Notes under the pieces: generated by a model | Told to the model about the DNA's origin: nothing | The model's input: only the letters and a program-made list of their open reading frames with translations | Databases searched by the model: none | Assembly: GCA_016789165.1 (NCBI GenBank) | Contig: JAEURL010000261.1 | Location: forward strand, 1 to 10,488 | Origin: Anaerolineales bacterium | Lineage (GTDB): Bacteria; Chloroflexota; Anaerolineae; Anaerolineales; UBA6663 | Reading direction: 5' to 3' | DNA: 10,488 nucleotides | Program-made: the position numbers and the translations under genes | Shown: positions 6,526 through 10,488 of the stretch, one piece after another | Layout of the letters: every line of letters begins with the position of its first letter | Position numbering within the stretch: position 1 is the stretch's first letter

Positions 6526-6568
6526 CCAACTGCATTAAGGACAAATAAAAGAGGCGGGGGCGGGGCGC

Positions 6569-7264
6569 TCAGGCGTCGGCCATAAAGCGGTAGCCGACGC
6601 CGGGCTCGGTGAGCAGATAGAGGGGCTGGCTGGGGTCGGCCTCCAGCTTCTTGCGCAGCTGGCGCATGTAGACCCGCAGATACTCCACTTGGTCCATCTG
6701 CGGGTCCCCCCAGACGTGGGAGAGGATGCTCTGGTGCGTCAGCACCCGGCCGGCGTTGCCGGCCAGGTAGGCCAGCAGCCGGAACTCGGTGGCCGTCAGC
6801 TTGACCTCGGCGCCATCGCGCGTGACGGCGTGGGCGGCCAGGTCGATGCGCAGCGGGCCGGCGGTGACCACGGTGCTGCGCGGCCCCTGGGCCTGGGCCG
6901 AATGGCGCAGCGCCACGCGCAGCCGCGCCTGCAGCTCCTCGATGCCGAAGGGTTTGGTGAGATAGTCGTCCGCGCCGCGGTCGAGGGCCGCCACCTTGTC
7001 CAGCTCGCCCTCACGCGCGGAAAGCACGATGATGGGCACCTGGCTCCACTCCCGCAGCCGCGCGCACACCTCCAGGCCGCTGATGTCCGGCAGGCCCAGG
7101 TCCAGGATGATCACGTCCGGCGGTTGGGCGGCGGCCAGGGCCAGGCCCTCCTCGCCGCGGCTGGCCGTGCTCACCCGGAATTTGCGCTCGCCCAGGATGG
7201 TGCGCAGGGCGCGCAGGATCTGCGGCTCGTCGTCGATGACCAGGATGTGCGGGGCCGCGCTCAT
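6569..7264 (-). CDS. kdpE: KdpE-like response regulator
   Basis: OmpR/PhoB-family transcription factor activated by phosphotransfer from the upstream kinase. The 231-residue protein has a receiver domain (about 5-120) with acidic pocket D11-D12, phospho-acceptor D55 (ILDLGLPD), S82 and K104 (YLTKPF), then a winged-helix DNA-binding domain (about 130-229) ending in TEPGVGYRFM. The stretches DLGLPD, ALDRGADDYLTKPFGI-ELQARLRVALR and YLRVYMRQLRKKLE-DP closely follow E. coli KdpE as I recall it. The ATG at 7264 overlaps the kinase stop as ATGA, with GGAG 8 bases upstream; longer frames begin inside the kinase gene and add no homology. In other bacteria KdpE activates kdpFABC under K+ limitation. 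No kdpFABC lies in this window, and the next gene is kimA, the most likely target. Confidence 0.92.
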   Translation of the reverse strand: MSAAPHILVIDDEPQILRALRTILGERKFRVSTASRGEEGLALAAAQPPDVIILDLGLPDISGLEVCARLREWSQVPIIVLSAREGELDKVAALDRGADDYLTKPFGIEELQARLRVALRHSAQAQGPRSTVVTAGPLRIDLAAHAVTRDGAEVKLTATEFRLLAYLAGNAGRVLTHQSILSHVWGDPQMDQVEYLRVYMRQLRKKLEADPSQPLYLLTEPGVGYRFMADA

Positions 7265-8727
7265 GCCTCCATCTCCAGCGGCACGCGCGGGGCCGGATGC
7301 CCCTCCCACTCCAGCGGCAGGGTGAAGTTCAAGGCGAAGCCGTCCGGCTGGTTCTCGGCCCAGATGCGCCCGCCGTGCGCCTCCACGATGCCCTTGCAGA
7401 TCGACAGGCCCAGGCCGGTGCCGGTCACCCGGTCGGCGGCGCGCACCCGGTAGAACTTGTCGAAGATGTGATCCAGGTGCTCGGCCGGCACGGGCGGGCC
7501 CTGGTTGCGCACCTGCACGGCCAGAGTTCGCTCATCCTGCCGGCGGGCGCGGATATGGATGGTGGTGCCGGCCGGCGCGTACTTCAAGGAGTTGCCCACC
7601 AGGTTTGTCAGGACCTGGTCCAGCAGGACGTGGTCCACCGGCACCAGCGGCAGATCGTCCGGCACGTCCACCGTGATCTGATGCTGCTCGGCGGCGTGCC
7701 GCAGCCGGGTGAGCGTGCCCTCGACGATGTCGGCCAGGATGTTCCACTGGCGCTGCGGCTTGAGCGCGCCGGCCTCGATGCGCGACATATCCAGCAGGTT
7801 GCCGACCAGGCGGTTGAGGTGGACCACCTCCTCCTCCACCATCGCCAGCAGGTCCTGGCGGGCCGGCGCCGCCCAGTCCACGGCGCCGCTGCGCAGGCTG
7901 GTGACCGCCGCCTGGATGGAGGCCAGCGGGGTGCGCAGCTCGTGTGAGACCGAGGACAGCAGGGCCGACTTGAGCCGGTCGCTTTCCTCCAGCACCTGGG
8001 TCCGCACCGCGGCCTGCTGGGTCCGGGCCTGCTCCAGGGCCAACGAGCCCTGGCCGACGAAGGTCTGCAGCAGGCGCTGCTCGTTGGCCTCCAGCCGGGC
8101 TGTCCGCCAGATGCGGACCTCGCCCAGCTCACCGCGCGGCGTCAGCAGCGGGACCACGAACTGCGGCGCGGTGCCGGGCGCGGCCTCCGCCGGCGCCCGC
8201 ACCAGCTGGCCGGCCTCGTTGCCCTTCGGCCACACCGCCACCTCCACCCCGGCGGCGGCCAACCCGGCATGCAGGCTCTCGGCCAGCACCTGGGCGATGC
8301 CGGCCTCGGTGGACAGCCGGGCCAGCGCCATGCCCAGCTCGTGCAGCTGCACGGCCTCGCGTTCGCGCGCCTGGGCCGCCGCCTGGCTGGCCCGCGCGCG
8401 GCCCACCACCTGGCTGACGAAGATGGCCACGCCCAGGAAGACCACCAGGTCCAGAATGTCCTGCGGCGCGTGCACCTGCAGGGTGAAGTAGGGCGGGAAG
8501 AAGAAGAAGTTGAAGAACAGGAAGGCGCTGACCGAGGCCACCACGCCGGCCAGCAGGCCCCACAGGCTGGCGCTCAGGCCCACCGGCACGAGGTAGAGCA
8601 CGGCCACGGTGGGCGTGGTCAGCTGGTCGCGGGCCAGCACCAGCACCCCGGTGGCCAAGGCGCAGGCCAACAGGCCCAGCGCCCAGCGCAGGCCGGCCAG
8701 TGAGAGACGTAGAGAAGCGGCGGACAT
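7261..8727 (-). CDS. KdpD-like sensor histidine kinase without the KdpD N-terminal sensor
   Basis: Inner-membrane histidine kinase that phosphorylates the adjoining KdpE-like regulator. The 488 residues contain a DUF4118 four-helix membrane region (about 15-110) with the FFNFFFFPP signature of KdpD, a GAF-like domain (about 130-245), a HisKA dimerisation domain with H262 in SHELRTPL, and an HATPase domain with N-box LTNLVGNSLKYAP, then NQGPPVP and GTGLGLSICKGIVEAHGG. Classical KdpD is near 900 residues and starts with a KdpD/Walker domain and a Usp domain; both are absent here, and only 42 bases separate this gene from the helicase, so no remnant exists. It must sense through the membrane region, the GAF domain or a partner. 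The ATG at 8727 has no clear ribosome binding site. It shares ATGA with the regulator gene, so the two are translationally coupled. Confidence 0.9.
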   Translation of the reverse strand: MSAASLRLSLAGLRWALGLLACALATGVLVLARDQLTTPTVAVLYLVPVGLSASLWGLLAGVVASVSAFLFFNFFFFPPYFTLQVHAPQDILDLVVFLGVAIFVSQVVGRARASQAAAQAREREAVQLHELGMALARLSTEAGIAQVLAESLHAGLAAAGVEVAVWPKGNEAGQLVRAPAEAAPGTAPQFVVPLLTPRGELGEVRIWRTARLEANEQRLLQTFVGQGSLALEQARTQQAAVRTQVLEESDRLKSALLSSVSHELRTPLASIQAAVTSLRSGAVDWAAPARQDLLAMVEEEVVHLNRLVGNLLDMSRIEAGALKPQRQWNILADIVEGTLTRLRHAAEQHQITVDVPDDLPLVPVDHVLLDQVLTNLVGNSLKYAPAGTTIHIRARRQDERTLAVQVRNQGPPVPAEHLDHIFDKFYRVRAADRVTGTGLGLSICKGIVEAHGGRIWAENQPDGFALNFTLPLEWEGHPAPRVPLEMEA

Positions 8728-8732
8728 AGGCG

Positions 8733-8752
8733 GGCGGGTCCCCCGACCCGCC
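8733..8752 (-). promoter_or_regulatory. Perfect hairpin between kinase promoter and start codon
   Basis: GGCGGGTC, a loop of four G (minus strand), and GACCCGCC form a perfect 8-bp stem ending 5 bases ahead of the kinase ATG. It starts 3 bases after the predicted -10, so it spans the expected transcription start. It may be an operator, a 5' stem-loop of the mRNA, or a T-less terminator for the helicase. Confidence 0.45.
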
Positions 8753-8755
8753 GAA

Positions 8756-8764
8756 AGTGTAGCA
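8756..8764 (-). promoter_or_regulatory. Extended -10 promoter of the kinase-regulator operon, TGCTACACT
   Basis: The nine bases are identical to those ahead of the gene at 1677 and sit in the 42-bp gap between the helicase stop (8770) and the kinase ATG (8727). Transcription would start near 8749, leaving a leader of about 21 bases. No -35 hexamer is seen; that region lies within the helicase coding end. Confidence 0.5.
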
Positions 8765-8769
8765 CAGGG

Positions 8770-10488
8770 CTAGCCGGCCGCCGCCTCCCACACCGAGCGG
8801 TAGGCGCCGAGCGCTTCAAAATAGGCCACCAGGCGCTGGTAGAAGGGGTGGGCGGCGATGGTGGCGCTGTCGCCGACGACGATCAGCTTGCGCCGCGCGC
8901 GGGTCAGGGCCACGTTCATGCGCCGCACGTCGCCCAGGAAGCCGATCTCGCCTTCGCGATTGGAGCGGACCAGCGAGACCAGCACGGCCTCCTGCTCACG
9001 GCCCTGGAAGCCATCCACGGTGTCGATCTCGACTTCGGGCCGGCCCAGCGCGGCGCGCAGCCAGCGGGCCTGGGCCGCGTAGGGCGTGATGACGGCGATG
9101 TCGGCCGCCGGCAGGCCGGCCGCCAGCAGCGCCCGCACCCGCTCCAGCACCACCTCGGCCTCGGCCGGGTTGTAGCGGCTGTCGCCGTCCGGCTCGGCGG
9201 CCTCGTCGTAGCCGGCGCCGGCCGTGTCGATGAACTCGGCCGGCGTCTCGGTCAGCGGCGCGGCGGCCACGCCGGGCAGATCGCACAGGCGGTGGGCGCG
9301 CACGGCCGGCGCGGCGCTCAGGCCGTCGGCATAAAACTCGCGCGCCGAGAAGCCCATGATGTCGGCGTGCATGCGGTACTGCACGGCCAGCCGGCGCGCC
9401 AGGTCCGGCCCCAGCTGGGCCAGCAGCCGCTCCATCAGGCTGACGTTGAAGCCGGCCGCGGCCGCCTCGGGCGAGATCACGGTGGGCGGCAGCTGGCAAT
9501 GGTCGCCGGCCAGCACCAGCCGCTGCGCGTAGAGCAGGGGCACCCAGGCGCCCGGCTCGGTGCTCTGGCTGGCCTCGTCCAGCACACACCAATCGAAGAC
9601 GCGCCGGCTGAGCAGCTCGCGCTCCAGGCCGGTGGTGGTGGCGCAGATGATCCGCGCGCCGTCCAGCAGCCGGTCCACCAACTGGCCTTCGATGCGGCGC
9701 GCCTCGGCCAGCATTTCGCGGGCCTCCTGGCGCTGGGCCTGCCGCTCGCCGGGCGCGGGCCGGGCGCGCCGGAACTTGCCGGCCCGGTCGCGCAGGGCGT
9801 GCGCCTCGCGCGTCAGCCGGCGGGCCAGGTCCATCTCCGGGTGGTTCTCCACCAGCAGGTCCAGGGTGTGCTCGCGCAGGGCCGGCAGGACGCGCGCCGG
9901 GTGGCCCAGCCGCAGCGCCGGCTCGCCCCAGGCCAGCAGCCGTTCGAGCAGGTTATCCACCGCCAGGTTGCTGGGCGCGCAGGCCAGCACGGTCTGACCG
10001 CGCCGCGTGATCTGGCGGATCAGCTCCACCAGGGTGGTGGTCTTACCGGTGCCGGGCGGGCCGTGCAGGATGGCCACGTCTTCGGCCGTCAGCGCGAAAC
10101 GGACCGCCTCAATCTGGGAAGCGTTCAGGTCGGCGGCGAGGGGCGGCACGTCTTCCGGCGCCCGGAACTGCGCGGGCTGCCGGCCCAGCAGCACCTCGCG
10201 CAGGCGGCCCAGCCGGCCGGCCGGGGCGCCGCGGGCCGCCTCCAACGCCTGGCGCTGGCGCTGGCGGGCGACCTCGTCGTGGGCGTGGTCCAGCCGGAAG
10301 AGGGGCCGCTCGGCCTCCGGCTCCGGCCAGTTGGGGAAGGCCACCTGGATGGTCTCGCGTTCCAGGCGGCTGACCACGCCGCGCCAGCCGGCCTCCGGCG
10401 CGGCGCCGGGCCGCTCCTCCCAGAGCAGCACCGGCGCGCCCACCCGCAGGCGCGTCCAGGGCAGCGGCTGGCGCTGGTCGCGTTTGCC
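8770..10488 (-). CDS. IGHMBP2/UPF1-like SF1B helicase, 5' end outside the window
   Basis: ATP-dependent 5'-to-3' DNA/RNA helicase of the UPF1-like superfamily 1. The frame is open to the window edge; the 15 codons above the first possible start (GTG, 10443) read GKRDQRQPLPWTRLR, a coherent lead-in, so the true start lies beyond 10488. About 572 residues are visible. Counting from the edge: a small beta-barrel segment at 15-65, Q-motif LNASQ near 122, Walker A GPPGTGKTT at 143-151 (K149), a charged helical stalk near 220-275, Walker B LDEASQ, motif III AGDHCQLPP, YRMH, VDGFQGREQEAVLVSLVRS, and NVALTRARRKLIVVGD near the C-terminus. All catalytic motifs are intact. Bacterial members of this group are of unclear function, perhaps in replication repair or RNA metabolism. 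The stop is TAG at 8772-8770. Confidence 0.9.
   Translation of the reverse strand, partial: GKRDQRQPLPWTRLRVGAPVLLWEERPGAAPEAGWRGVVSRLERETIQVAFPNWPEPEAERPLFRLDHAHDEVARQRQRQALEAARGAPAGRLGRLREVLLGRQPAQFRAPEDVPPLAADLNASQIEAVRFALTAEDVAILHGPPGTGKTTTLVELIRQITRRGQTVLACAPSNLAVDNLLERLLAWGEPALRLGHPARVLPALREHTLDLLVENHPEMDLARRLTREAHALRDRAGKFRRARPAPGERQAQRQEAREMLAEARRIEGQLVDRLLDGARIICATTTGLERELLSRRVFDWCVLDEASQSTEPGAWVPLLYAQRLVLAGDHCQLPPTVISPEAAAAGFNVSLMERLLAQLGPDLARRLAVQYRMHADIMGFSAREFYADGLSAAPAVRAHRLCDLPGVAAAPLTETPAEFIDTAGAGYDEAAEPDGDSRYNPAEAEVVLERVRALLAAGLPAADIAVITPYAAQARWLRAALGRPEVEIDTVDGFQGREQEAVLVSLVRSNREGEIGFLGDVRRMNVALTRARRKLIVVGDSATIAAHPFYQRLVAYFEALGAYRSVWEAAAG

Noticed and set aside
7265..7309. 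A longer N-terminus for the response regulator
   Set aside because: The extra residues are Gly- and Ala-rich, lie inside the kinase gene and precede the standard receiver start; the ATGA overlap at 7264-7261 with a GGAG site is the normal arrangement.
1..10488. CRISPR array, tRNA, rRNA or prophage
   Set aside because: No regularly spaced repeats, no tRNA-like cloverleaf or rRNA segment, and no phage structural genes were seen.

Overview
The window is high-GC bacterial chromosome with compact spacing. The gene content (KdpD/KdpE-like kinase and regulator, a KimA-type potassium transporter, an IGHMBP2-like helicase, small lineage-specific proteins) and GC-rich codon use suggest Chloroflexota, perhaps Anaerolineae or Caldilineae. 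This placement rests on overall look, not on a phylogenetic marker.

Layout. Positions 1-173 hold no gene I can support. Positions 174-1410 are a complete IS4-like insertion sequence: one transposase on the minus strand between imperfect 29-bp terminal inverted repeats that match at 26 positions. Its right end is fused to the last 56 codons of a membrane protein whose remainder is not present on the left side, and no target duplication is evident, so this looks like an insertion with a deletion or rearrangement. A plus-strand block follows (1677-3930): an unrecognised 210-residue protein, a Nudix hydrolase and a metallo-beta-lactamase-fold hydrolase. It converges on a minus-strand block in a 183-bp intergenic region with two GC-rich hairpins.

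The minus-strand block (10488 down to 4114) contains, in transcription order, an IGHMBP2/UPF1-like helicase cut by the window edge; a KdpD-like histidine kinase without the usual N-terminal KdpD sensor and Usp domains; a KdpE-like response regulator overlapping it by ATGA; a KimA-type K+ transporter with a C-terminal cytosolic domain; and a small two-helix membrane protein. The kinase and kimA each have an extended -10 element (TGCTACACT and TGCTAAAGT), and the same TGCTACACT lies ahead of the 210-residue gene at 1677.

Reading: the most interesting unit is 4114-8764, a potassium-response module in which a shortened KdpDE pair sits beside KimA rather than the usual KdpFABC pump. The kimA leader has no recognisable c-di-AMP (ydaO) riboswitch. 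I infer that control passes through the two-component system, and that the two-helix protein may be an accessory of the transporter.
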